Notes: generated by a model from the sequence alone, not told the origin. A DNA stretch of 64,000 bases from Nitrobacter winogradskyi Nb-255 (GCF_000012725.1 NC_007406.1:3338094-3402093), one strand, 5' to 3'. Positions 19,124-28,476 are shown, counted from the stretch's first letter. Program-made: numbers and translations.

Positions 19124-19537
19124 ATGACGATTCGACGAGGCTTGCGCGCCGTTCCCTTCCTGGCCTTCGGCGCAGCCAGCATCTGGTGGGCTGCCCGTGC
19201 CCCACACGGACGCAAGCCCTTCGCGATCGCATGCGATTTCTCGCTCGACGCCCTTCTTCTTGCGCTAACGAAGTGGCCGCATATGGCGAGCATGGCATTC
19301 CTCTATCTGCTTGCTCTCATCGCAACCGGCTTGCAGCGCAGCGTCCTCGCTGCCACCCTCGTATTCGGGGTTGGAGTTGGATGGGAGCTGGCGCAATCGA
19401 CCGTCATCGGCCACAACGCACGGATTGCAGACCTCCTTCCCAACGCCGCCGCCCTGACTGTGTGCGTCCTCGTTACGAGGATCGGCCAGATGCTGCATAG
19501 GAGAATGGCCGGCGCGCGCGCCCTAAACGCCAACTAA
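19124..19537 (+). CDS. Small membrane protein, DUF2809/VanZ-like
   Basis: A 137-residue protein with four predicted membrane helices. The last part contains LVFGVGVGWELAQSTVIGHN and RIADLLPNAAALTVCVLV, the pattern (GxxxE...R..D...N..G) seen in VanZ-like and DUF2809 proteins. The ATG at 19124 follows an AAGAGAG box; an upstream frame to 19055 is less likely. Function unknown. Confidence 0.6.
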   Translation: MTIRRGLRAVPFLAFGAASIWWAARAPHGRKPFAIACDFSLDALLLALTKWPHMASMAFLYLLALIATGLQRSVLAATLVFGVGVGWELAQSTVIGHNARIADLLPNAAALTVCVLVTRIGQMLHRRMAGARALNAN

Positions 19538-19559
19538 AATCACAGGTAGATAACTGGCG

Positions 19560-19720
19560 ATATGGCCTGGCCAACCGATGGCAACACGGTCGTCATCGTC
19601 GAGCATGACATGCGCGTTCTGGGTCGTCGATCTTGGGCCTGTTGCAGGGGAGGATGGCGGTCGGGTCATCGCCCGTGGCATTCCCTGTGAAATCGCCGAC
19701 GCAAAAGACAGCCTGACGGC
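19560..19720 (+). pseudogene. UvrA C-terminal remnant
   Basis: Translation shows [16 protein letters not shown], the Walker-B/H-loop end of UvrA-type ABC ATPases. After a frame change it continues as [19 protein letters not shown]. Only about 50 codons in two frames remain, so it is a decayed fragment, likely of a UvrA paralogue carried on mobile DNA. Confidence 0.55.
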
Positions 19721-19954
19721 GCCGTAACTGAAAGCAGCGCTATAGCTGATCAGCAACGCGAAGCAGCTTGTCGCGGCGATGCGACAGGTTCCGTCGACGG
19801 TCGTGCAACACCGAACCGCTCCAGCGCGCGTTCATCTCAAACAGTCTTGTGGTGCGGGCGGTCGGTGTCGAGCCGGCACTCTGTCACCAGAACAGGATTT
19901 TGAAGCCCAGGACACGAGGCGATGCAGCCGGCGGGGCGCCTCGGGTCGGCCACA

Positions 19955-20107
19955 TCACGTTTCGTGAATGATCTTGCCCATGTCGCTGATGTCATATCCG
20001 CCAATGCTCTTGAACTCGTTCTGAAACTTCTCGGAGCGCAGGATTTTGAACATCGTCTGGACGTCAGGCGCATCGACGCGTTCCGTCTTCACCACGAGAT
20101 CGTAGCG
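19955..20107 (-). pseudogene. C-terminal remnant of a periplasmic-binding-like regulator
   Basis: Fifty codons ending with a stop at 19955: RYDLVVKTERVDAPDVQTMF then FQNEFKSIGGYDISDMG. The GGYD near the end is typical of the substrate-binding (PBP-like) domain attached to HTH regulators in molybdate-type families. The 5' part is missing because the IS3 type B element begins at 20108. Confidence 0.5.
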
Positions 20108-20181
20108 TGTCCGTCGTCAGATAATTTGAGACTGATCAGACATTTCTAGAAGAGAGGCTCTGGTTCATCTGTGGTTAGAGT

Positions 20182-21162
20182 TTAAGCGGCCTGCAGCTGA
20201 TGCTGCAAGCGACGGTTTGCGATGGTGTCGCGCTTGATGCGGTGTCGTTCGGCGAGGATTGTCTCAGCCCTGCCGAAGTAGACGTCGGCAGGTGTAACGT
20301 TGCCGATGCTCTCGTGGTAGCGGTCATGATTATAGTGTTCGACGAACGCGGCGACCTGACGTTTGAGGTCGTCCGGTAAATAGTAGTTCTCAAGCAGGAT
20401 GCGGTTCTTCAACGTTTGATGCCAACGCTCGATCTTGCCCTGAGTCTGAGGATGATACGGCGCTCCGCGCACATGCTGCATGTCCTTGGCCCTGAGCCAC
20501 GTGGCCAGATCATCCGCGACGTAACTCGAACCATTGTCGCTGAGAAGCCGGGGCCGCTGCCTGACGCTGACGTGATCCAGACCAGAGGCGGCCAGTGCCT
20601 GATCGAGCGTAGCCGTGACGTCGGAGGCACACATCGTGGGACCTAACCTCCAGGCGACGATGTAGCGCGAGAAGTCGTCGAGCACCGTCGATAGATAGTA
20701 CCAGCCCCAGCCGGTGATCTTCAGGTAGGTGAAGTCGGTCTGCCAGAGCTGGTTGGCGGCGGTGGTCTTGTCCTTGAACTCGTTCGCCGCCTTGATCACT
20801 ACATAGGCCGGACTGGTGATGAGGTCGTGCGCCTTCAGCAGCCGATAGACCGAAGCCTCCGAGACAAAGTACTTTCTCTCGTCGGTAAACCGCACGGCGA
20901 GCTCTCGCGGCGATAGTTCCGGAAGCTCCAATGCCAGGTCGATGATCTGGCCGCGGACGTCATCCGGGATACGATTCCAGACCCGATCCGGTCGAGAGCG
21001 GTGATCTGCCAGGGCCTCAATGCCGCCCGCGCGGTAGCGATCGTACCATCTATAAAACGTGGCGCGGGGGATGCCGAGCTTGTCCAGCGTGCGTTTGGCC
21101 GGCAAATGCGACTGCTCCACCAACGCGATGATCTCGGCTTTCTCGGACGCAGGATACCTCAT
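20182..21162 (-). CDS. IS3-family transposase OrfB, type B
   Basis: A 326-residue DDE integrase. The catalytic residues are visible in LWQTDFTYLKIT, RLLSDNGSSYVA and HPQTQGKIERWHQTLK. It is clearly related to the type A OrfB but differs at many positions (for example DVRGQIIDLALELPELS versus PIRAEIVELALRETELS). Starts at an ATG overlapping the orfA stop by four bases. Confidence 0.92.
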   Translation of the reverse strand: MRYPASEKAEIIALVEQSHLPAKRTLDKLGIPRATFYRWYDRYRAGGIEALADHRSRPDRVWNRIPDDVRGQIIDLALELPELSPRELAVRFTDERKYFVSEASVYRLLKAHDLITSPAYVVIKAANEFKDKTTAANQLWQTDFTYLKITGWGWYYLSTVLDDFSRYIVAWRLGPTMCASDVTATLDQALAASGLDHVSVRQRPRLLSDNGSSYVADDLATWLRAKDMQHVRGAPYHPQTQGKIERWHQTLKNRILLENYYLPDDLKRQVAAFVEHYNHDRYHESIGNVTPADVYFGRAETILAERHRIKRDTIANRRLQHQLQAA

Positions 21163-21533
21163 GCCTCGTTCTCCCCATCCCCGTTCATGCTTTTTTTTAG
21201 CAGACGGTTCTCCAGGGTGAGATCGGCGACGACTTCCTTCAACGCCGAGGCTTCCCGACGAAGATCTTTCACCTCGCCAGAGGTTGCGGCACGTGCCGTG
21301 TCGCCCGCCAACCGGCGCTTGCCGGCTTCCAGGAACTCCTTGGACCAACCGTAATACATCGAGGCGGCGATGCCTTCGCGGCGGCAAAGCTCGGAGATGT
21401 TCTCCTCGCCGCGCAGTCCTTCCAGCACGATACGGATCTTCTCCTCCGCCGAATAATGCCGGCGCGTCTGCCGTCGGATGTCCTTCAGCACCTGTTCTGC
21501 CGGCGCTTTGCCTGGTCCGGATTTCTGTCTCAT
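21159..21533 (-). CDS. IS3-family transposase OrfA, type B
   Basis: A 124-residue HTH protein (EEKIRIVLEGLRGEENISEL). Near its end the codons run through an A8 tract (LLKKSM), a -1 slippage site. The OrfB frame is open upstream through this tract, which supports a fused OrfAB transposase. Confidence 0.9.
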   Translation of the reverse strand: MRQKSGPGKAPAEQVLKDIRRQTRRHYSAEEKIRIVLEGLRGEENISELCRREGIAASMYYGWSKEFLEAGKRRLAGDTARAATSGEVKDLRREASALKEVVADLTLENRLLKKSMNGDGENEA

Positions 21534-21769
21534 CTGCGCTCCAAATTGGCTGCGATGATCCAGAAATCCTCCCTTCCCGAAAACTCCTAAACTGTCTCAA
21601 GAGCCCTGACGGCGGACACATGCAGCCTCGAAAGCGCAGCACCTGCGTAAAGAGGCAATGGGGACCCAGCCAGGCGCTCGACGCGACCGGCTTATCCGCA
21701 GAGCGCGGCTGGCTGAGACCGCCTCTTGCACGGCCAGGAGGCTATCATCACCGGCTTGGAGACTCCGAA

Positions 21770-21955
21770 ATGACCGCAAAAATGAAACGCTACATTGCAT
21801 GCCGGGTGGCAACCGCTGTATGTCGTGACAAAGTCGAGACTAATACAAACCGGCGTGACTATTGGCTTGTGGAAGCACAAAAATGGGAAAAGCGCGCCGA
21901 GGATTCGGAGAGCGCTGTGGACTCTTATTCAGGCCAACGCTACGCGGATAATTGA
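21770..21955 (+). CDS. Small hypothetical protein
   Basis: A 61-residue charged protein (MTAKMKRYIACRVATAVC, then DYWLVEAQKWEKRAEDSESA). The pattern W..A..WE..AE is like short proteins often seen in this bacterial family. No domain is recognised. Starts at ATG 21770 after a GGAG box about 12 bases upstream. Confidence 0.4.
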   Translation: MTAKMKRYIACRVATAVCRDKVETNTNRRDYWLVEAQKWEKRAEDSESAVDSYSGQRYADN

Positions 21956-22054
21956 TCGCCTCAACCATTTCCATCCTCTGAGAGAGGATGCTTGGGGCAA
22001 AGGCCAAAGTCGGAATAAGGAACACGGTCTTCACCGTAAGCCGTCGGAAGTTTT

Positions 22055-23080
22055 TTATTTCTTTTTTGCCAAACGCTTCAGTGCGGCAAACTGACGAAAG
22101 AACGCTCGGCTCGGACGAGCGGGAAGTCCTACCCAGCGCTCTCCGGCCGGAATGTCACACATTACTCCGCTCGCACCTCCGATTTGAGCTTTTTCGCCAA
22201 TTGTGAGATGTGGGGCGATCCCCGCGTGACCACCAATGGCTACAAAATCACCAATAGTTGTCGATCCCGCTATCCCGACCTGGGCTGCGATCACGCAATG
22301 CGCGCCAATCGTCACGTTGTGTGCCACTTGAACGAGGTTATCGAGTTTTGTTCCTTCACCGATAACCGTCGCCCGCATCGATCCGCGATCGATCGTGGTG
22401 TTGGCGCCAACTTCCACGTCATCTTGGATTATTACACCGCCGACCTGGGGAACTTTGACCCACTTTCCTCCGAGAAACGTGAACCCAAAGCCATCTTGGC
22501 CAATGGAGGTGCCGGGATGAATAATAACGCGGTCACCAACAACGGCGTACGCAACCGTGACGTTGGCTCCGATATAGCAATTCCGCCCAATCCTGACACT
22601 GGGTCCAATTACTGCATTTGATCCGATACAGGTGAAGCCGCCGATGCGTGCGTTTGGGCCAACGGATGCACCCGGATCAATCGTGACGCCATGTCCTACT
22701 ATGGCTGACGCATGGATGTTTGCTTTTGAGGAAATCCCATTTGTCCCAAAATTCGACGCAGGAATTGTTGCTTCCGGGTAGAGCAGCGCAAGCACTTGCG
22801 CATAAATCGCATAAGGATGCGGAGTTACAAATGAAAAGGTTCCCCCCGGAACGAGTTCTTTGAATCGAGGGGATATGAGGCACGCGCTTGCTCGTGTTAC
22901 CTTTAGTTCCTCAATATATTTGGTATCGTCCATATAGCAGATTTCGCCAATGCCAGCCGTTGCTAGCGCACCCGCAGCCGATATGGCAAAATCCTCCGTG
23001 ACAAACGATAAACCGGCAAGGGCAGCTATCTGGCTTGCGGCTACGCTATGGTTCGACAGAAAGAAGGTCTCGCCGGACAT
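22055..23080 (-). CDS. lpxD: UDP-3-O-acylglucosamine N-acyltransferase (LpxD), orphan copy
   Basis: LpxD adds the N-linked 3-hydroxy-acyl chain in lipid A synthesis. The protein is 341 residues, normal length. The N-terminal uridine-binding domain (about residues 1-110) is followed by the left-handed beta helix of hexapeptide repeats ([18 protein letters not shown] onward). The catalytic histidine motif appears as [19 protein letters not shown], and the C-terminal helix as [15 protein letters not shown]. The usual lpxD sits with bamA-fabZ-lpxA, but none of these is here. It is therefore probably a second copy acquired with the segment between the two type B elements. Confidence 0.92.
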   Translation of the reverse strand: MSGETFFLSNHSVAASQIAALAGLSFVTEDFAISAAGALATAGIGEICYMDDTKYIEELKVTRASACLISPRFKELVPGGTFSFVTPHPYAIYAQVLALLYPEATIPASNFGTNGISSKANIHASAIVGHGVTIDPGASVGPNARIGGFTCIGSNAVIGPSVRIGRNCYIGANVTVAYAVVGDRVIIHPGTSIGQDGFGFTFLGGKWVKVPQVGGVIIQDDVEVGANTTIDRGSMRATVIGEGTKLDNLVQVAHNVTIGAHCVIAAQVGIAGSTTIGDFVAIGGHAGIAPHLTIGEKAQIGGASGVMCDIPAGERWVGLPARPSRAFFRQFAALKRLAKKK

Positions 23081-23241
23081 GCATATCTCAATCGTTCTGC
23101 TGCAGCGCAGCCGATGGGTACATCCTATTCACTTAGGATCGTTTCAAGTCAGCAAGCTTACTATCCAAAAATGATCTCAAGCTCGGTGTTCCGAGAGGCG
23201 GCGGCGCCAAAGGTCCGCGCCGCACGTCGCGCAGGCATTTG

Positions 23242-23373
23242 TTACTTCTTGCGAGTTTTCGCAGCGTCGGATCGCACAAGCCCCTTCAGGCTGGGAGCCG
23301 CCGCGATCACCTTCTGTTTTTCTTTCTTCGGCTTCTTTGCTTCACGATTCCCGCGTTGCTCACTTTTAGCCAT
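23242..23373 (-). CDS. Small lysine-rich protein
   Basis: A 43-residue, strongly basic protein: MAKSEQRGNREAKKPKKEKQ followed by KVIAAAPSLKGL. Similar MAKSEQRGNREAKKPKKEK proteins are widespread in Bradyrhizobiaceae from memory; the function is unknown. The ATG (complement of 23371-23373) and the stop at 23242 are clear. Confidence 0.7.
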   Translation of the reverse strand: MAKSEQRGNREAKKPKKEKQKVIAAAPSLKGLVRSDAAKTRKK

Positions 23374-24354
23374 GGTTCAGTCCTCCGACCCGGCGTGGGC
23401 CCTATCACTCACACTAGCACGGACAGGAGCATCCGTTGCAGTTCCTATTCGTTATCGACGAGCGTACCCCGGAACTCCGCTGGCCCATCGATCAATCCTG
23501 CTCACTCGCCAAAGCGGCCAAAACCTGAGCCATCCGCCCATAGCGGCTCGCTGTTAGCTGCCCTTTCAGCAAGATGCAGGCAGATCTCTACGTTTTCGCG
23601 AAATATGTTTGAATCTTGAGCCATCGCAGACAACACGTGTCAGACAGGATAGTTGCTCCCAGCGTGAACTAGCCGGATGCTCGGCTTGTTCGAGAGCGGC
23701 AGTTACCCAACGCACGCACGATCGCTCCTGGCCTGCCCCTATGAGGCAGCGTCGGCGCTGATGACGCGGTTCAAACGCAAGGACAAGGTCAAGACCTGGG
23801 GGTCGGCAGATCACCAAACGTTCCTGTCACCGCAAAGCGTGCGTTGCGGTGGCGCGCAAGTTCGTCCACAAAAACACCATAGTTGCGGCCCCGACGCCAG
23901 GCATCGAACGCGATCGCGGTTATTACCGAGCAGGACTTTCGCTGTCTTCCTAAACGTCCTGTGATCGCGCCGTAAGCGGTTTCCAGGAACGAAATTTTCT
24001 TATTATCGCTTGACCCCATTGCGATCAGGCGTTCGCTCCCTACTTCCTGGACAGGCGTTCGCTCCCTACTTCCTGGACAGGCGTTCGCTCCCTACTTCCT
24101 GGAGATGGCCCGGAAGAAGTTCCGACGGAAGTCAAACCCACCTTTCGCGAGAGGTTCGAGAGCGGGAGGTTGGCTTTTCAATTCTGCCATCATTCGTGAC
24201 TGTTTAGTTCCGCCGATTGTTGTTCCTCTGTTCCTAAGCCCTCGTGGTTCTGGGCGCCGTCATTTGGCGTTGGTGACTTGGATGGAATCTCGCGATCGAG
24301 AGTTGCGCGGGATTCTTCTTCGGGCTTTGAGCGCCAACGCGATTGGAGAACGTT
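23374..24354. other. Stretch of about 1 kb without a confident gene
   Basis: Several short open frames exist on both strands (for example minus 23789-24019, with SFLETAYGAITGRLGRQRK), but none has a recognised domain. A 26-base repeat array lies at 24026-24103. The area may be decayed DNA. Confidence 0.5.
24026..24103. repeat. Three tandem copies of a 26-base unit
   Basis: The unit CAGGCGTTCGCTCCCTACTT plus CCTGGA is repeated three times head to tail with no mismatch (24026-24051, 24052-24077, 24078-24103). No spacers are present, so it is not a CRISPR array. It could be a slippage product. Confidence 0.95.
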
Positions 24355-24615
24355 ATGACCGTCAGATCCCGTACAGACTCCGTCGTTTTCAAACATAGCT
24401 TCTGCATCGAAGGCATCGATCGGCCGTTTCCGCCTGGCACCTATGAGGTTGTAACCGACGAGGAGGAAATCGAAGGCTTGTCATTCCTCGCGTTCCGCCG
24501 GATTGCGACGTCCTTCAGAGCCACCGATTCGCGCAGAGCGCGTTTAACGACCGAGTCGTTCGATATTGATCCTGATGATCTGAAAGAAGCGTTGCGAATA
24601 GACGCGGTAGCCTAA
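24355..24615 (+). CDS. Conserved small hypothetical protein
   Basis: An 86-residue protein with a beta-rich look: VVFKHSFCIEGIDRPFPPGT, then YEVVTDEEEIEGLSFLAFRR. Similar proteins are common in Bradyrhizobiaceae from memory; function unknown. A GGAG box 5 bases before the ATG fixes the start at 24355 rather than the in-frame 24343. Confidence 0.7.
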   Translation: MTVRSRTDSVVFKHSFCIEGIDRPFPPGTYEVVTDEEEIEGLSFLAFRRIATSFRATDSRRARLTTESFDIDPDDLKEALRIDAVA

Positions 24616-24686
24616 CTACGCGATGGCTTGTCCGCATAACGGGTCCCCTAAACGGCTGAGAATAGGGATATCGGAGTTGTTTGATC

Positions 24687-24911
24687 ATGAATCGCGATAA
24701 TGAAGTTAGCCCAGGCGGTGTGCCCCCAGTCAGGAACGCACCAGATATCGAGAAGCTTTTAACGGTCCATGATTTGGTGGCGGAGCTAAGCCAGTGGAAC
24801 GGTGATGACCAAGTGGTGTTCCGATCGACCTCAGATGGCGGCGCGCTGCGATTCTATTGTTTTCGATCACCCGAGGCCGGAATCCTCGAGATAAATCTCA
24901 ACGACGACTAG
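24687..24911 (+). CDS. Small hypothetical protein
   Basis: A 74-residue acidic protein: LLTVHDLVAELSQWNGDDQV, then VFRSTSDGGALRFYCFRS. The pattern (L..L..WNGD..V) resembles small proteins encoded near regulators, but I cannot name a family. The ATG at 24687 has GGAG upstream. Confidence 0.55.
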   Translation: MNRDNEVSPGGVPPVRNAPDIEKLLTVHDLVAELSQWNGDDQVVFRSTSDGGALRFYCFRSPEAGILEINLNDD

Positions 24912-24963
24912 CATCAGGATAGGCGATAGCGGTGCGCTGTACGCTTGATCGCCTAATTAACGG

Positions 24964-25338
24964 ATGGAGGACGCTTTGGGCGATAAGGTTCGTACATTCG
25001 TAGACTTTTGGATTCAGTCTCATATCCGCGCCGAGGGCTATCAGGCGAAAGGGGACACCAGGCTCGCTAGCGCGCTAGCTCGCAAGTGCATTGAGATGGC
25101 TCAAACGGAAGGCATATCAGCTAGCGATATCGAAGCTGAGTTCGGTGATATCATCGAGTACGTTCACTGGCAGATCAAACGCGTAAACGACGATTTGGCC
25201 ATGAGCGTGAGGGATGTCGATCGAGCAAGTATCCGACGTATCGATCAACAGCTGGAAGAAGGGTTGATCGACTCCTTTCCGGCATCGGATCCCGTAAGTG
25301 TGACGCAGCCCAGCAAGTCCAGATACGAAGCGCGCTAA
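24964..25338 (+). CDS. DUF768-like hypothetical protein
   Basis: A 124-residue protein. The first part (TFVDFWIQSHIRAEGYQAKG, then ALARKCIEMAQTEGISASDI) resembles DUF768 proteins of rhizobia. The C-terminal part contains IDQQLEEGLIDSFPASDPVS, a short motif found by itself in many small proteins of the order. The ATG at 24964 is possible. A TTG at 24976 lies five bases after GGAGG and may be the true start (MGDKVRTFV). Confidence 0.6.
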   Translation: MEDALGDKVRTFVDFWIQSHIRAEGYQAKGDTRLASALARKCIEMAQTEGISASDIEAEFGDIIEYVHWQIKRVNDDLAMSVRDVDRASIRRIDQQLEEGLIDSFPASDPVSVTQPSKSRYEAR

Positions 25339-25392
25339 CCATAAAATCTCTCGATGGTTCGGCGCAGTGCATTATCAGCTGAAGGGTGTCCA

Positions 25393-25644
25393 ATGACTTC
25401 TGTGCGCAAAACTATCCTGGCATTAACTGTCGGAACCAGCGCTTTAGTCCTTACGTCCTTGACGGCTTCGGCGGGGATCGTTTGTTCCGAAAACGTGTGC
25501 TGGCACACACCGGATCATTACAGCTACCCGCCGGACGCCAGGGTCGTCATTCACGACGATAGCTGGCGCGCCGACCCGCATGTCGTCTTCCGCGAACATG
25601 AGGGGCGAGGTTACTGGAGGGGCGACGAATGGGTGACTTGGTAA
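25393..25644 (+). CDS. Small secreted protein
   Basis: An 83-residue protein with a signal peptide (MTSVRKTILALTVGTSALV, cleavage near TASAG). The mature part has C..NVCWHTPDHYSYPPDARV and EHEGRGYWRGDEWVTW, rich in Trp, His and Tyr. Similar secreted proteins are widespread in this family; function unknown. A GAAGG box precedes the ATG. Confidence 0.7.
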   Translation: MTSVRKTILALTVGTSALVLTSLTASAGIVCSENVCWHTPDHYSYPPDARVVIHDDSWRADPHVVFREHEGRGYWRGDEWVTW

Positions 25645-25944
25645 CAAGTCTTCAACAGCCGTGAGAAATGGCCTTCGCTTGGTGAACGAGCTCCGAGTTG
25701 AAAGGGCTGATAGATCGCTAGCCTCGGCGAACGCTTTCAACACCACCGCCTCGCTGAACTCAGTCACGGCCGGATCGCCTGTTCGGCTGAACGCCACTGC
25801 TCCGACGTTGCCACTGACGCGTGATAACTGTTCCGCCTTACGGATCGCAGCGTGGGAGCTTTGACATTCTGCGGCTTCACCTGGTGCAATGCTGTATTCT
25901 GCGGCGATGACGGGCAGAGCGACATAATAAGTCACATCAACCAT
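25444..25944 (-). CDS. Conserved hypothetical protein with run-on C-terminus
   Basis: The N-terminal 80 residues (MVDVTYYVALPVIAAEYSIA, and VGAVAFSRTGDPAVTEFSEA) match a short conserved family in this order. The family is usually about 80 residues. Here the frame continues to 166 residues and overlaps the opposite-strand secreted protein, so the normal stop was probably lost. AAGGAG precedes the ATG at 25944. Confidence 0.6.
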   Translation of the reverse strand: MVDVTYYVALPVIAAEYSIAPGEAAECQSSHAAIRKAEQLSRVSGNVGAVAFSRTGDPAVTEFSEAVVLKAFAEASDLSALSTRSSFTKRRPFLTAVEDLLPSHPFVAPPVTSPLMFAEDDMRVGAPAIVVNDDPGVRRVAVMIRCVPAHVFGTNDPRRSRQGRKD

Positions 25945-26470
25945 CACGGTCTCCTTTGTAACAACCTCTCCCACCCCGGCCAGTACCCATTAACTTCATG
26001 CCTTCCCGTTCGATGGGGGCAAGTGTTATCGAGCAATCGTTGGCCAACGTCTTTCCAGATGGCATGTGGACCGTAAGCACGCACCGCATCCGCCTTCTGC
26101 TTATCGGAAAGCCCACGGCACGTTCGCCGCGTCGGTTGCTTTGCTGTCAGCACATTGTGGAAATCCGTGCCGGAGCGCCTCGTGTAGGTCCGCACTGAAC
26201 GTTGTCAGCCGCGCGATGAGGCCTTGTATCGGGTAGACTTTGCTGCCACTTGTAAAGTGGTAGCTGCGTTTATTTGGCTGCAGCCCTGAAGCGACCTGAT
26301 GAATGGCTGGTGGGACGCCCTCCCATTCGCGCTCTGCCGGTGTGTCAGGCAACCCTATTCAGTAGCGACGTGTCGAGCGACCTGTCGCCGGAGATGCTTC
26401 ACAACGCGTTGCGTGAAGTCGACGATGAGCGGTTTATACGGACCAAGATTCGCGCTAACGACACCACGTT
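25945..26470. other. Stretch with no confident gene before IS type B copy 2
   Basis: A minus-strand frame of 83 codons (25944-26195) ends with a stop that overlaps the next start (TGATG), but it has no family resemblance. Other frames are equally unsupported. The right end is cut by the IS at 26471. Confidence 0.4.
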
Positions 26471-26555
26471 TGTCCGCCGTCAGGGCTCTTGAGACAGTTT
26501 AGGAGTTTTCGGGAAGGGAGGATTTCTGGATCATCGCAGCCAATTTGGAGCGCAG

Positions 26556-26930
26556 ATGAGACAGAAATCCGGACCAGGCAAAGCGCCGGCAGAACAGGTG
26601 CTGAAGGACATCCGACGGCAGACGCGCCGGCATTATTCGGCGGAGGAGAAGATCCGTATCGTGCTGGAAGGACTGCGCGGCGAGGAGAACATCTCCGAGC
26701 TTTGCCGCCGCGAAGGCATCGCCGCCTCGATGTATTACGGTTGGTCCAAGGAGTTCCTGGAAGCCGGCAAGCGCCGGTTGGCGGGCGACACGGCACGTGC
26801 CGCAACCTCTGGCGAGGTGAAAGATCTTCGTCGGGAAGCCTCGGCGTTGAAGGAAGTCGTCGCCGATCTCACCCTGGAGAACCGTCTGCTAAAAAAAAGC
26901 ATGAACGGGGATGGGGAGAACGAGGCATGA
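26556..26930 (+). CDS. IS3-family transposase OrfA, type B copy 2
   Basis: Identical in sequence to the 124-residue OrfA at 21159-21533. The A8 slippage tract is at 26889-26898. Its stop overlaps the OrfB start (ATGA). Confidence 0.9.
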   Translation: MRQKSGPGKAPAEQVLKDIRRQTRRHYSAEEKIRIVLEGLRGEENISELCRREGIAASMYYGWSKEFLEAGKRRLAGDTARAATSGEVKDLRREASALKEVVADLTLENRLLKKSMNGDGENEA

Positions 26931-27907
26931 GGTATCCTGCGTCCGAGAAAGCCGAGATCATCGCGTTGGTGGAGCAGTCGCATTTGCCGGCCAAACGCAC
27001 GCTGGACAAGCTCGGCATCCCCCGCGCCACGTTTTATAGATGGTACGATCGCTACCGCGCGGGCGGCATTGAGGCCCTGGCAGATCACCGCTCTCGACCG
27101 GATCGGGTCTGGAATCGTATCCCGGATGACGTCCGCGGCCAGATCATCGACCTGGCATTGGAGCTTCCGGAACTATCGCCGCGAGAGCTCGCCGTGCGGT
27201 TTACCGACGAGAGAAAGTACTTTGTCTCGGAGGCTTCGGTCTATCGGCTGCTGAAGGCGCACGACCTCATCACCAGTCCGGCCTATGTAGTGATCAAGGC
27301 GGCGAACGAGTTCAAGGACAAGACCACCGCCGCCAACCAGCTCTGGCAGACCGACTTCACCTACCTGAAGATCACCGGCTGGGGCTGGTACTATCTATCG
27401 ACGGTGCTCGACGACTTCTCGCGCTACATCGTCGCCTGGAGGTTAGGTCCCACGATGTGTGCCTCCGACGTCACGGCTACGCTCGATCAGGCACTGGCCG
27501 CCTCTGGTCTGGATCACGTCAGCGTCAGGCAGCGGCCCCGGCTTCTCAGCGACAATGGTTCGAGTTACGTCGCGGATGATCTGGCCACGTGGCTCAGGGC
27601 CAAGGACATGCAGCATGTGCGCGGAGCGCCGTATCATCCTCAGACTCAGGGCAAGATCGAGCGTTGGCATCAAACGTTGAAGAACCGCATCCTGCTTGAG
27701 AACTACTATTTACCGGACGACCTCAAACGTCAGGTCGCCGCGTTCGTCGAACACTATAATCATGACCGCTACCACGAGAGCATCGGCAACGTTACACCTG
27801 CCGACGTCTACTTCGGCAGGGCTGAGACAATCCTCGCCGAACGACACCGCATCAAGCGCGACACCATCGCAAACCGTCGCTTGCAGCATCAGCTGCAGGC
27901 CGCTTAA
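26927..27907 (+). CDS. IS3-family transposase OrfB, type B copy 2
   Basis: Identical to the 326-residue OrfB at 20182-21162, with all three catalytic motifs. The same frame is open back to 26489, so -1 slippage would give a full OrfAB. Confidence 0.92.
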   Translation: MRYPASEKAEIIALVEQSHLPAKRTLDKLGIPRATFYRWYDRYRAGGIEALADHRSRPDRVWNRIPDDVRGQIIDLALELPELSPRELAVRFTDERKYFVSEASVYRLLKAHDLITSPAYVVIKAANEFKDKTTAANQLWQTDFTYLKITGWGWYYLSTVLDDFSRYIVAWRLGPTMCASDVTATLDQALAASGLDHVSVRQRPRLLSDNGSSYVADDLATWLRAKDMQHVRGAPYHPQTQGKIERWHQTLKNRILLENYYLPDDLKRQVAAFVEHYNHDRYHESIGNVTPADVYFGRAETILAERHRIKRDTIANRRLQHQLQAA

Positions 27908-28018
27908 ACTCTAACCACAGATGAACCAGAGCCTCTCTTCTAGAAATGTCTGATCAGTCTCAAATTATCTGACGACGGACAACGCAACCAAATGACACCC
28001 CGATGACGCAACCCAAAG

Positions 28019-28273
28019 TCAGGTTAAGCGGAAGAAAAAATAGCCCTGCCCCGGCGGGAGAGTTCCATCACAGAGGCTGCCCAATGAGGCGGCCTCTGTA
28101 TTAGGTTCCTTTGTCTTTCTGCTCTTGGATACGAGAAGGCTTCGATCGTTTGACTTTTCCCAAAGCAAGTTCAGCGCTGCCGTAATTGCCCAATCAGATT
28201 TGACCGTCAGTCGTTTACGAAAACGACCTAAGCGTTTCGTGCCTGCCAAGACGTAGGTGTGATATTTGCTCAT
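28019..28273 (-). CDS. Small hypothetical protein
   Basis: An 84-residue basic protein: KYHTYVLAGTKRLGRFRKRL, then ITAALNLLWEKSNDRSLLVS. No known domain. Its ATG overlaps the stop of the upstream gene by one base (TGATG), which suggests coupled translation. Confidence 0.4.
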   Translation of the reverse strand: MSKYHTYVLAGTKRLGRFRKRLTVKSDWAITAALNLLWEKSNDRSLLVSKSRKTKEPNTEAASLGSLCDGTLPPGQGYFFFRLT

Positions 28274-28476
28274 TATCTCGGTGTCTGAAGGCCTGGGGAC
28301 GACAGCCACTGGTCGATGTGCGACGCTGTTTCAGCCTGGCGTGCCTTTCGGATTAGCCGCTCTCGCTCAACGCCGGGCTGAGTACCGCGCGCCTCTTTAC
28401 GTAGACGCTGAGCTTCATCGTTGAGACGTTGATAGAGCGATTTTGGATTCGGTAGAAAGCGAGATCGAGTCCGCAT
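28273..28476 (-). CDS. Conserved small coiled-coil-like protein
   Basis: A 67-residue protein (FLPNPKSLYQRLNDEAQRLR, then RERLIRKARQAETASHIDQW) with a heptad-like charged helix. Similar proteins are common in Bradyrhizobiaceae from memory; function unknown. AAGGAG sits before the ATG at 28476. Confidence 0.7.
   Translation of the reverse strand: MRTRSRFLPNPKSLYQRLNDEAQRLRKEARGTQPGVERERLIRKARQAETASHIDQWLSSPGLQTPR

Larger units (their letters stand above)
20108..21618 (-). mobile_element. IS3-family insertion sequence, type B, copy 1
   Basis: A 1511-base element related to but distinct from type A, with the same terminal motif (TGTCCGTCGTCAG left, inverse TGTCCGCCGTCAG right). The encoded proteins are identical to those of the inverted copy at 26471-27981. 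The flanks (GCG and CAT) show no target duplication. The two copies are inverted repeats 4.9 kb apart and can recombine to flip the DNA between them. Confidence 0.93.
26471..27981 (+). mobile_element. IS3-family insertion sequence, type B, copy 2 (inverted)
   Basis: A 1511-base copy with the same ends as 20108-21618 but in the opposite orientation. The protein sequences are identical. Flanking bases (GTT left, ACG right) are not duplicated. Together with copy 1 it encloses the lpxD segment (21619-26470). Confidence 0.93.

Noticed and set aside
24026..24103. CRISPR array
   Set aside because: Units are joined directly without spacers and no cas genes are seen.
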